Source: JAFGCL01 sp964423835
GTDB taxonomy: Bacteria > Chloroflexota > Dehalococcoidia > UBA2247 > RBG-13-53-26
Reading direction: 5' to 3'
DNA: 64,000 nt
Assembly (NCBI GenBank): GCA_964423835.1
Contig: CAYRGJ010000002.1
Location: 1 to 64,000, forward strand
Shown here piece by piece: positions 27,946 to 35,858 of this stretch. A program made the translations under genes and the position numbers. Within the stretch, counting starts at the first letter, position 1. Each line of letters starts with the position of its first letter. The notes below the pieces were generated by a model. The model was not told the DNA's origin and made no database searches. It saw nothing but the letters and a program-made list of their open reading frames with translations.

Positions 27946-29265
27946 TCAGCCAGCCACGTTCGTTTCCAGCTGCGACAGGGCGCCGCTGTCCAGGTCTGAC
28001 TGCGCCTGGGCGCCGAAGAGGTAGGCGCCGTACCCGGCCTGCCCCTTGAGGTAATAGTTGAACCAGGAGACGTAGTACTTCTGCGAGAGGCGGTGCTGCT
28101 CCCGGACGTCGATCTCGATGCCGCCCCCCAAGGCCCGCTCAATCAGGTCCCCGCCCGGCAAAACCCAGGCATCAATGAAGCCGGCATGGCTGCCGCCGGC
28201 GATCTCCAGGTAGGCCTTGCCGGCGGCTCCGGGTATGTCCTCGTAGGCGGCATGGACCCAGCCGGGCTGTATCAAGGCGTCGGTGCTGCCCACCTGCACC
28301 ATCGCCGGCACCATGATGTTCTCCGCCCCGGCGCGGACATCGGCAAACACGCGGTCGAGGCGGCCGGCGGCGTCCGCCGCATCCAGCAGCCAGCACAGCC
28401 AGCCTGGGATATGCTCGGCCAGCGGCATGCCGATCTGTTCCATGAGCCGGCAGATCCCGTCGACCCCTTCCACGTCACTGCAGGCGGGCGCCAGGCCCAC
28501 CACCGCGTCGATCTGGGCGCTGCTGCCGGCCGCCTCCAGGGCGCCGCCACCGCCCATGGAGAGGCCGATTACGCCGAAGGTCTCCACATCCAGCATCCCC
28601 TGGATCAGGGACCCTTCCAGGGCGTTCTCCGCCTTCAGCTTCTCGATGCCGCCCTTGAAGCCCTCCGCCCACTGGGTGGTGTCCCAGGATTGGACCAGCT
28701 CCGACCAGGTCCAGGTGTTCAGGGTCCCGCCGGCCGGGGGAGTGAAGCAGATGGCCACGTACCCGTGAGAAGCCAGCTGCTGCGGCAGCCAGGTGATGTT
28801 CCAGTCCGCCCCGTAGTAGCCGTTGGAGGCCACGATCCCGGGGTACGGGGCGCCGGACTGGTCGGGGGCTGCCAGCCGGGCATCAAGCCGTGCCGGGTAG
28901 TACACCGAGGCCCGGTACACGCCGTACGGGGCCACCTCAAACTCAGTGTTGTACCAGCCTGCGCGATAGGGGCCCGGCTCCTCCGGCGCGGCCAGCGCCG
29001 GCGCCGCCTGCGTCGCGGCCTGGGAAGTCTCTATGGCGGCACCCGGCGGCTGTTGTCCGGCGGCCGCCCCGGTGGGATCCACGGGGCCCGCCGCGGGCGC
29101 TGCCGCCAGGGCCTCCGGAGTCAGCCCGCGGGGCGCCGGCTGATGGGCACCCGGCAGGGCCGCGCCGCACCCCCAGGCCATGGCCGCCGCCATGCCTGAA
29201 AGACACAGGAAAGTCAGCAGGGACAGGAATGCAGTGGACAGCAGGCCCCCCTTTGGAGAGATCAT
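27946..29265 (-). CDS. Secreted alpha/beta hydrolase, cutinase/PETase-like
   Basis: The 439-residue protein starts with a signal sequence (LLSTAFLSLLTFLCLSGMAAAMAWG), then an Ala/Pro-rich linker to about residue 95, then a hydrolase domain. The nucleophile elbow is GLSMGGGG (Ser236), resembling GHSMGGGG/GWSMGGGG of bacterial cutinases and PET hydrolases; the upstream segment PYPGIVASNGYYGADWNITWLPQQLASHGYVAI aligns by eye with the same family. Asp329 (GSTDALIQP) and His360 (GGSHAGF) complete the triad. ATG 29265 after AAAGGGG is preferred over an upstream in-frame start. It is single, and probably cell-surface or extracellular. Substrate is inferred only as an ester or polyester. Confidence 0.8.
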   Translation of the reverse strand: MISPKGGLLSTAFLSLLTFLCLSGMAAAMAWGCGAALPGAHQPAPRGLTPEALAAAPAAGPVDPTGAAAGQQPPGAAIETSQAATQAAPALAAPEEPGPYRAGWYNTEFEVAPYGVYRASVYYPARLDARLAAPDQSGAPYPGIVASNGYYGADWNITWLPQQLASHGYVAICFTPPAGGTLNTWTWSELVQSWDTTQWAEGFKGGIEKLKAENALEGSLIQGMLDVETFGVIGLSMGGGGALEAAGSSAQIDAVVGLAPACSDVEGVDGICRLMEQIGMPLAEHIPGWLCWLLDAADAAGRLDRVFADVRAGAENIMVPAMVQVGSTDALIQPGWVHAAYEDIPGAAGKAYLEIAGGSHAGFIDAWVLPGGDLIERALGGGIEIDVREQHRLSQKYYVSWFNYYLKGQAGYGAYLFGAQAQSDLDSGALSQLETNVAG

Positions 29266-29575
29266 GACAGCCCCTTTCTTCACGGGCCGCAGGTGGCCCA
29301 CGGCGAGGTGATATTACTCGCGCGACCTAATCCTACGCCGATGATCGCGCCGCGGTCAACCCCCTGCGCTCGTCCAGTGTCGCACATGGGTCTGGATGAG
29401 CTTAGCCCTGCAGGCTGGCATGTTGCAGTATCCCGCCGGCGTAATCTGACAACAGCCGCCCGGTGGAAAGGGATGCCTTGTCGTCTCAACTGGCAGGCCG
29501 CCGGTTGCCACTCCCCGTCGCGTTGTGATACGCTCTAGCCATCACCTGGCGTCGGGAAAGGAGCCTCCGGCCTCG
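29266..29575. other. Divergent intergenic region, no gene seen
   Basis: About 310 bases separate the hydrolase and nadB genes. No convincing reading frame is present. TTGCCA at 29505-29510 with GATACG 16 bases further is a weak candidate promoter for nadB; TAATAT on the minus strand at 29316-29311 is a weak -10 candidate for the hydrolase gene. Confidence 0.4.
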
Positions 29576-31108
29576 ATGCGCGCCTACGACTACGTCATCA
29601 TCGGCAGCGGCATTGCCGGGCTGTACACCGCACTGCTGGCCCAGCGCCGCAGCAGCGTCCTCATACTCACCAAGGGCAGCATCGACGACTGCAACACCAA
29701 ACACGCTCAGGGCGGCATCGCCGCCGCCATCGGAGAGGGGGATACCACCGATCTGCACTTCTGGGACACCATCATGGCCGGGGCCGGCCTCTCCAACAAG
29801 GAGACGGTGCGCATCCTGGTCAGCGAGGCCGCGGATCGCATTGCCGACCTCATCGAGCTGGGCGTGCCCTTCGACACCATCGACGGCGAGGTGGCACTGG
29901 CCAGGGAGGCCGCCCATGCCGTGCCGCGCATCCTGCATGCCGGCGGGGACGCCACTGGGGAGCACATCGAGGTCACGCTGGGCCGCCAGGTGCGTCAGTC
30001 CCGCATCGAGGTCCTGGAGCAGTGCCTGGCCACGCAGATAGTGGTCGATGACGGGGCGGTGCGGGGCGTCAGGGCCCTGGACGCCCGCACCGGATCCATG
30101 GAAGAGTTCCCCTGCCAGCAATTGGTGCTGGCCACCGGTGGCGCGGGGCGTTTGTTCAAGTACACCACCAACTCTGAGGTAGCCACGGGCGATGGCGTGT
30201 CCCTGGCCTACCAGGCCGGGGCGGAGATCATGGACATGGAGTTCATCCAGTTCCACCCCACCGCCATCCGCCTCCCCGGGGTGCACCCGTTCCTGATCTC
30301 CGAGGCGGTGAGGGGAGAGGGGGGCTTGCTGCGCAACGTGGAGGGCTACCGCTTCATGCCGGATTACGCTCCCGAGAAGGAGCTGGCCCCCCGGGACGTG
30401 GTGAGCCGGAGCATCCTCTACGAGATGCAGAAGACCGGCAGCGACCGCGTATTTCTTGACATAACCCACCTGGCCCCCAAGGTCATCACCACCCGGTTCC
30501 CGCACATCTACCGCTTCTGCATGGACCACGGGCTGGACATCACCAAGGGCCTGATCCCGGTGGCTCCCGCGGCGCACTACATGATGGGTGGGGTGAAGAC
30601 CAACTCCTGGGGAGAGACGAACATCAGGGGGCTGTTCGCGGTGGGCGAGACGGCCTGCACCGGGCTGCATGGGGCCAACCGGCTGGCCAGCAACTCGCTG
30701 CTGGAGGTGCTGGTGTTCGCCAAGCGCGTCATTGAAAGGGACATCGACAAGGTGGGCGAGGACGGCCCGGGCATCGGCGAGCTGAACTGCAGTGTGCCCC
30801 AGCGCGATGTGGCCGCCACGCCCCTGTCCGGCTCCACGGCCCTCCAGGCGCTGATGTGGGACAACGTGGGCATCATCCGCAGCGGGGACACCCTGGACAA
30901 GGCGGCCAACACCATCGCCGCCTGGGAGAAGTGCCTGGAGCCGCCCGCCGATCGCAGCTCGTACGAGCTGAACAACATGGTGCTGACCGCCAGGCTGGTG
31001 GCCGAGGCTGCCCTGATACGGCAGGAGAGCCGCGGGGCCCAGTATCGCACTGACTACCCCGGGACATCCCCCGACTGGGTCAGGCATGTAGTGCTCCAGA
31101 GGTGCTGA
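29576..31108 (+). CDS. nadB: L-aspartate oxidase
   Basis: NadB oxidises aspartate to iminoaspartate, the first step of de novo NAD synthesis. The 510-residue flavoprotein has the FAD Rossmann motif VIIGSGIAGLYTAL, the family segment KHAQGGIAAAIGEGD, the active-site region HPTAI...PFLISEAVRGEGG and the HYMMGGVKTNSWGET motif of the fumarate reductase/aspartate oxidase family. ATG 29576 gives the correct N-terminus; AAAGGAG lies 12 bases upstream. The next gene is nadC, three bases away; nadA is not in the window. Confidence 0.96.
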   Translation: MRAYDYVIIGSGIAGLYTALLAQRRSSVLILTKGSIDDCNTKHAQGGIAAAIGEGDTTDLHFWDTIMAGAGLSNKETVRILVSEAADRIADLIELGVPFDTIDGEVALAREAAHAVPRILHAGGDATGEHIEVTLGRQVRQSRIEVLEQCLATQIVVDDGAVRGVRALDARTGSMEEFPCQQLVLATGGAGRLFKYTTNSEVATGDGVSLAYQAGAEIMDMEFIQFHPTAIRLPGVHPFLISEAVRGEGGLLRNVEGYRFMPDYAPEKELAPRDVVSRSILYEMQKTGSDRVFLDITHLAPKVITTRFPHIYRFCMDHGLDITKGLIPVAPAAHYMMGGVKTNSWGETNIRGLFAVGETACTGLHGANRLASNSLLEVLVFAKRVIERDIDKVGEDGPGIGELNCSVPQRDVAATPLSGSTALQALMWDNVGIIRSGDTLDKAANTIAAWEKCLEPPADRSSYELNNMVLTARLVAEAALIRQESRGAQYRTDYPGTSPDWVRHVVLQRC

Positions 31109-31111
31109 GGC

Positions 31112-32023
31112 GTGGAGACGGGCTCACAGCGCCGCATCGAAGAGCTGGTCAGCCACGCCCTGGCCGAGGACTGCGCCTGGGGCGACGTCACCACGGAGGC
31201 GCTGATACCGGCCGGCGCCGAGGGCCGGGCCCGGCTGCTGGCCAAGTCGGCAGGTGTCCTGGCGGGGATCGAGTTGGCGCGCCTCGTCTTCGCCATGGTT
31301 GACGCCTCGCTCAAGTTCGTGGCGTTGTTGCCGGATGGAGGCGGGCTGGAGCCGGGAGCGGTGATCGCCACAGTGGAGGGGAGGATATCGGGTATCCTGC
31401 GAGGCGAGCGGGTGGCCCTCAATTTCCTGCAGCGACTGAGCGGCATCGCTACCGAGACCAGCCGCTACGTGGAAGCCGTGCGCGGCACCCGGGCACGGGT
31501 GGTGGACACCCGGAAGACCACTCCGGGGCTGCGCTTCCTGGAGAAGTACGCCGTCAGGGCCGGGGGCGGCCAGAACCACCGCGGCCACCTGGGCGATGGC
31601 ATACTGATCAAGGACAACCACCTGGCAGCGCTGCGGGCCTCCGGGCTGGACATGAAGGCGGCCATCCAGATGGCCCGCCGCAAGGCGCCCCACACCCTGA
31701 AGATCNNNNNNNNNNTCGAGGTGGAAGTGAGCTCGGTGGAAGATGCCCGCCAGGCCGTGGAGGCCGGGGCGGACATCGTCATGCTGGACAACATGGGCCT
31801 GGAGGACATGCGCCGGGCGGTGGCCGAAATCGGGGGCCGGGTGCTGATCGAGGCCTCCGGCGGAGTGACCCTGGCCACCGTCAGGCGCGTGGCCGAAACC
31901 GGGGTGGACCTGATATCGGTCGGGGCCCTGACCCACTCGGTGAAGGCACTGGACATCAGCCTCGAGCTGGAGCCTGTGCGTCCGTCCGGGGCTGATCCGC
32001 AGGAAGAGAAACCGGGCACTTGA
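31112..32023 (+). CDS. nadC: Nicotinate-nucleotide pyrophosphorylase (quinolinate phosphoribosyltransferase), interrupted by an assembly gap
   Basis: The protein (about 300 residues) has the QPRT features: LAEDCAWGDVTTEALIPAG at the N-terminus, RVALNFLQRLSGIAT, VVDTRKTTPGLRFLEKYAVRAGGG and EAGADIVMLDNMG, with the substrate-binding Arg and Lys residues. It decarboxylates and ribosylates quinolinate using PRPP. The start is GTG 31112, just after the nadB stop. Ten N at 31706-31715 fall in the conserved KIEVEV strand: the flanks read KI and then EVEV, so the N run appears to add four false residues. Confidence 0.93.
   Translation: METGSQRRIEELVSHALAEDCAWGDVTTEALIPAGAEGRARLLAKSAGVLAGIELARLVFAMVDASLKFVALLPDGGGLEPGAVIATVEGRISGILRGERVALNFLQRLSGIATETSRYVEAVRGTRARVVDTRKTTPGLRFLEKYAVRAGGGQNHRGHLGDGILIKDNHLAALRASGLDMKAAIQMARRKAPHTLKIXXXXEVEVSSVEDARQAVEAGADIVMLDNMGLEDMRRAVAEIGGRVLIEASGGVTLATVRRVAETGVDLISVGALTHSVKALDISLELEPVRPSGADPQEEKPGT
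31706..31715. other. Assembly gap (10 N)
   Basis: The run of N is a placeholder. The left flank ends AAGATC and the right flank begins TCGAGGTGGAAG; merging the shared TC restores KIEVEV without a frameshift, so true gap length is probably zero or negative. Confidence 0.9.
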
Positions 32024-32024
32024 C

Positions 32025-32978
32025 CTAGCCAGCCAGGTGGCAGGCGACCCAGTGGCCGGGCTCCATCTCACGTAGCGCCGGGGACTGGTCCAGGCATGGC
32101 CTGATGGCGCCGGGGCATCTGGTGTGAAAGAGACACCCCTCCTCGTCCTCCATGCCCTGCCGGTGGACGTCACCATTGTTTTCGGCGTCCGCCGGAGACC
32201 TCTGCGGCTCCTGCAGGAACCTGGTATACGGATGCACCGCCCCCGATTCGAAGCGGTCTCCACGGATGATCTCCACTATCCTGCCCCGGTACATGACCGC
32301 CACGCGATCGCTGGCATAGGTGATCGTGCCCAGGTCGTGCGAAATGAAGAGATAGGTCAGGCCCATCTCCTGCCGGAGGGATAGCATAAGGTCCAGCAGC
32401 TGGATGCTCACCACCGTGTCCAGCCCGGCCAGCGGCTCATCGGCTATCAGCAGCTCCGGCTCGACCAGAAGCGCCCTGGCCATCGACAGCCGCTGTCGCT
32501 GACCTCCGGAGAGCTCGGCGGGATGGCGCCGCAGGAAGGCCGGCGAGAGCTTGACCCTGTCCATCACAGATGCCATTCGCCGCTCGCGCTCGGCTCTGTT
32601 GCCCGCCCGATGAAGCAGCAGCGGCTCCTCGAGCACCTGGCGGGCAGTCATGCGGGGATCGAGGGTGGAGCTCGAGTCCTGAAAGACAACCTGCATCCGC
32701 CGCCGCAGCCTCTGGAGTTCATCACGCCGCAGGCCGAATACGCTTTGCCCCCGGAACAGCACGTCCCCAGCGGTCGGGAGGTAGAGCCGGAGCATGGTCT
32801 TGGCCAGCGTGGTCTTGCCGCAACCGCTCTCCCCTACCAGCCCCAGGACCTCGCCTTCACGCAACTCCAGGGACACGCCGTCCACCGCCCTGACGATGTG
32901 GTCACGGTGCCCTCTCAGGCGCGCCAGCGGGCTGTGCCTGATGCGGAAGTGCTTGCGGAGGTCCCTGACCTCTAGCAT
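32025..32978 (-). CDS. ABC transporter ATP-binding protein (OppF/DppF/NikE type)
   Basis: The 317-residue ATPase has Walker A GLVGESGCGKTTLAK, signature LSGGQRQRLSMARAL, Walker B LLIADEPLAGLD and the C-terminal oligopeptide/dipeptide/nickel extension with Cys residues (CLFHTRCPGAIRPCLDQSP) typical of this subfamily. It powers import with the partner ATPase just upstream, overlapping it by 7 bases. It is the last gene of the methyltransferase-SBP-permease-permease-ATPase-ATPase operon. Context (Nur-like operator, CooT and Fur genes) argues for nickel or a nickel chelate as cargo. Confidence 0.93.
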   Translation of the reverse strand: MLEVRDLRKHFRIRHSPLARLRGHRDHIVRAVDGVSLELREGEVLGLVGESGCGKTTLAKTMLRLYLPTAGDVLFRGQSVFGLRRDELQRLRRRMQVVFQDSSSTLDPRMTARQVLEEPLLLHRAGNRAERERRMASVMDRVKLSPAFLRRHPAELSGGQRQRLSMARALLVEPELLIADEPLAGLDTVVSIQLLDLMLSLRQEMGLTYLFISHDLGTITYASDRVAVMYRGRIVEIIRGDRFESGAVHPYTRFLQEPQRSPADAENNGDVHRQGMEDEEGCLFHTRCPGAIRPCLDQSPALREMEPGHWVACHLAG

Positions 32979-33985
32979 TCGCCACCTTCCGCCGCCTGCA
33001 GGTGGCAGGCCACCATGGAGCCGTCCTCCCAGTTCTCAGCCGGATCCACCACGGAGCACACAGGCATGGCCCGGGGGCAGCGCGGCTGGAAGCTGCATCC
33101 CGCCGGGAAGTCCATGAGGTTCAGGACTTCGCCACCGAAGGCAGGCAGCGGGCAGCCGCGGGTCAGCCTCTGGCAGGAAAGCAGGAGCCGGGTGTAGGGA
33201 TGCCGCGGGTGGTCAAACACTGACTCCGCCGGGCCGGCCTCGATCATGCGCCCGCCGTACATGACGGTCACGCGGTCGCAGGTGCGGCGGATGGCGTCCA
33301 GGTCATGGCTGACGATCAGCATCGCCGCCCTCCCCCGAAGCGCGCTGAGCACTCCCAGGGTCCGGGCCCGGCTGGCCCTGTCCAGGGCCGTGGTGGGCTC
33401 GTCAGCCACCAGCATCCTGGGCCGGCCCAGCAGAGCCATCGCAATCAGGACTCTCTGCCGGATGCCTCCCGAGAGCTGGTGGGGATACCTGTTGAGCAAC
33501 CGTCCCCTCTCCATCAAATCACTCAGGGCCAGATCAGCCAGGACGGCCCCAATCTCCTCCCGGCGCGCTTCCCTCCCCCGGGCGCCGCCGCCGGCCCGCA
33601 GCATCCGCCACAACCCTCCTCCTCCGCCCCGTATCAACAGGGCTTCTTCAAGCTGTTGCCCGACCGTGAAGGCGGGGTTGAGGGCGGTGGAGTGGTCCTG
33701 AGGCACAAGCGCTATCTGCCGGCCCCTCACCAGCTGCATCTGGCTGGCGCTGAGCCGGCTCAAGTCGCGGCCGTCGAAGACTATGGAACCGCCGACAATC
33801 CGGCCGGGCTGCTGCAGGCGCAGCAACGACAGAAAGAAGACGGTCTTGCCACACCCGCTCTCGCCCATGACGCCCACCGACTCGTTCTCGTTGACGGTCA
33901 GGTTGATGCCACGATTGGCATGGACGCGGCCGCCGGGTGTGTCGAACACCACATTGAGATCGCTCACCTTGAGCAGCTCCGTCAT
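32972..33985 (-). CDS. ABC transporter ATP-binding protein (OppD/DppD/NikD type)
   Basis: The 337-residue ATPase has Walker A GVMGESGCGKTVFFL, signature LSGGIRQRVLIAMAL, Walker B MLVADEPTTALD and the C-terminal cysteine extension (CSFQPRCPRAMPVC). ATG 33985 is the start because it overlaps the permease stop by four bases (ATGA); the longer in-frame extension to 34156 lies within the permease gene. Confidence 0.93.
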   Translation of the reverse strand: MTELLKVSDLNVVFDTPGGRVHANRGINLTVNENESVGVMGESGCGKTVFFLSLLRLQQPGRIVGGSIVFDGRDLSRLSASQMQLVRGRQIALVPQDHSTALNPAFTVGQQLEEALLIRGGGGGLWRMLRAGGGARGREARREEIGAVLADLALSDLMERGRLLNRYPHQLSGGIRQRVLIAMALLGRPRMLVADEPTTALDRASRARTLGVLSALRGRAAMLIVSHDLDAIRRTCDRVTVMYGGRMIEAGPAESVFDHPRHPYTRLLLSCQRLTRGCPLPAFGGEVLNLMDFPAGCSFQPRCPRAMPVCSVVDPAENWEDGSMVACHLQAAEGGEC

Positions 33986-34824
33986 CTTTCCAGCGCCCTC
34001 TTCAAACGCGGGTCTGATTCCTCCTCGATGCTGAAGCTGATGAGGGTCAGCGAAAGGATACAGAGACCAATGGCCAGCCCGGGAGGGACATACCACCACC
34101 ACATCCCGCCGACGAACCCGCCGCGCAGGAAGGCGTAGCGCAGCATCATGCCCCAACTCTTGGCCACCGGATCACCGAGGCCCAGGAAGCTCAGACTGGC
34201 GTCCATCAGCATCGCCCCGGCCACCGTCAGCACGAACTTGGCCGTCAGGAGAGGAACCACGTTGGGCAGAACGTGGCGGCGGATCAACCAGAGGTCGCCG
34301 GCCCCAAGGGCCCGGGCCGATTCCACGTAACCAGATTCGCGGATGCTGAGCACCTGCGACCGGATGACCCGCGCCGTGCTGGGCCACCACAGCAGCCCGA
34401 TCACCAGTATCAGGTTCCATATGCTGGACCCCAGATACACCGACACCAGTATGGCCAGAGGCAACACCGGGACCACCAGGAACACGTCTGTGATCCCCAT
34501 GAGCAGATCATCCAGGGCCCCCTTGCGGAACCCGGCCATGAGCCCCAGCGTCGCGCCCAGGGCCACAGCCAGAAGGGCGGCGAGAAACCCCACCAGCAGG
34601 GAGTTGCGTGCCCCGTAGAGCAGCTCGGAGAAGATGTCCTGGCCGACGTCATTGGTCCCCAGCAGGTTGGTAGCATTGGGCCTGAGGAAGGCAGGGCCGA
34701 ACTCCCATGGATCGTGAGGGGCTATCCACGACGAGAGTAGCGCACAGATGATGAACGCGGACAACACCACCACGCCCACCACCCTGGCCTTGTTTCTCAG
34801 CATCATCCGCCTCAGCCTGACCAT
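33982..34824 (-). CDS. ABC transporter permease (DppC/NikC type)
   Basis: The 280-residue inner-membrane protein has an N-terminal helix (VVGVVVLSAFIICALLSSWI), the NLLGTNDVGQDIFSELLYGARNSLLVG segment characteristic of DppC/OppC proteins, five further helices, and the EAA-type loop ESARALGAGDLWLIRRHVLPN that contacts the ATPases. It pairs with the permease encoded just upstream, from which it is separated by 9 bases. Confidence 0.92.
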   Translation of the reverse strand: MVRLRRMMLRNKARVVGVVVLSAFIICALLSSWIAPHDPWEFGPAFLRPNATNLLGTNDVGQDIFSELLYGARNSLLVGFLAALLAVALGATLGLMAGFRKGALDDLLMGITDVFLVVPVLPLAILVSVYLGSSIWNLILVIGLLWWPSTARVIRSQVLSIRESGYVESARALGAGDLWLIRRHVLPNVVPLLTAKFVLTVAGAMLMDASLSFLGLGDPVAKSWGMMLRYAFLRGGFVGGMWWWYVPPGLAIGLCILSLTLISFSIEEESDPRLKRALER

Positions 34825-34833
34825 CCCGCCATC

Positions 34834-35811
34834 CTATCTCGTCCTCGGGTCCAGCCACACATACATCATGTCCGCCATGAAGTTCGCCGCCAGCATGCAG
34901 ACAGCGATGATGAAGAAAGCCCCCTGCAGCACCGGATAGTCCCGCGCTCCGATGGCCTCATAGATCAGGGACCCCATCCCCGGCCACGAGAAGACGATCT
35001 CGACCATCAGCGTGCCGGACAGGATGGCCCCAAACTGCACGGCGGTGACCGTGACCAGGGGGGCCAGGGCATTCCGCAGCGAGTGCTTGAAAAGCACCGC
35101 CATCTGCGAGAGGCCCTTGGCCTGGGCCATGAGCACGTAGTCTTCACCCAGTATGGAGATGACCGAGTTGCGCACCACAAGGAAGTCGTAGGCGGCCTTG
35201 GAGACGGTCAGCAGAGCGAGGGGAAGCGCCATATGCCAGGCAACGTCCAGCACATAGGCCAGCCCGGAGGCATCGCCCGTGGTCACCTTCCCCAGGGGAA
35301 ACCAGCCCAGCAAGAACCCGAAGACGAACAACATCACCATCGCCAGCCAATAGTGGGGCAGGGAGTAGACGGAAAGAAAGGCTCCTGAGAGGCCGATGTC
35401 CAGCGCGGACTTCCGGTGCCAGGCGGCCAGGGCGCCGGCGGCCGTGGCCAGCAGTGCGCCCAGCAGGATGGCCGGCAGGACCAGGACCAGCGTCCAGAAC
35501 AGGCGCAGGCCTAGGGCCTCCAGTACCGGCCGCATGCACAGGAAGGACTGCCCCCAGTCCCCCTTCAAGTAGTTGCCCAGGTAGCGCAGGTACTGCACGT
35601 GGAGCGGCCCGTCCAGGCCCCACTGCACCTTCAACTCGTCGAGCATCCCCGGCGGACCATAGAAGGCCTCCTCGCCGAGTATGTTCATGACGGGGTCCCC
35701 CGGCATCAGCCGGGGCAGGAGGAAGTTCAGGGACATGATGACAAACAAGACAATAAGATACCTTACTGCCTTGCTCGCAACTGCAGCGGCAGGGTGCTGG
35801 TGTCTTTCCAT
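34834..35811 (-). CDS. ABC transporter permease (DppB/NikB type)
   Basis: The 325-residue protein begins with a single helix followed by PGDPVMNILGEEAFYG, typical of DppB/NikB proteins, then the transport domain with the ATPase-contact loop VLMAQAKGLSQMAVLFKHSLRN and GTLMVEIVFSWPGMGSLIYEA. There is little ribosome-site signal at the ATG. A 13-bp hairpin separates it from the substrate-binding protein gene. Confidence 0.92.
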   Translation of the reverse strand: MERHQHPAAAVASKAVRYLIVLFVIMSLNFLLPRLMPGDPVMNILGEEAFYGPPGMLDELKVQWGLDGPLHVQYLRYLGNYLKGDWGQSFLCMRPVLEALGLRLFWTLVLVLPAILLGALLATAAGALAAWHRKSALDIGLSGAFLSVYSLPHYWLAMVMLFVFGFLLGWFPLGKVTTGDASGLAYVLDVAWHMALPLALLTVSKAAYDFLVVRNSVISILGEDYVLMAQAKGLSQMAVLFKHSLRNALAPLVTVTAVQFGAILSGTLMVEIVFSWPGMGSLIYEAIGARDYPVLQGAFFIIAVCMLAANFMADMMYVWLDPRTR

Positions 35812-35818
35812 CTACTGC

Positions 35819-35851
35819 GGACCGGCGGCGGGGTCGGTCCGCCGCCGGTCC
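35819..35851 (-). terminator. Intercistronic hairpin between binding-protein and permease genes
   Basis: A perfect 13-bp stem (35819-35831 with 35839-35851) of GC pairs lies between the stop of the binding-protein gene (35859) and the permease start (35811). No T-run follows. Such hairpins stabilise the upstream message and partly terminate, giving more binding protein than permease. Confidence 0.65.
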
Positions 35852-35858
35852 GGTCCTT

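Noticed and set aside
29486..31087. A 533-codon minus-strand frame
   Set aside because: Antisense to nadB, which has full FAD and catalytic motifs.
33982..34156. N-terminal extension of the transporter ATPase
   Set aside because: It lies within the permease gene; the ATG at 33985 with a four-base overlap gives the normal family start.
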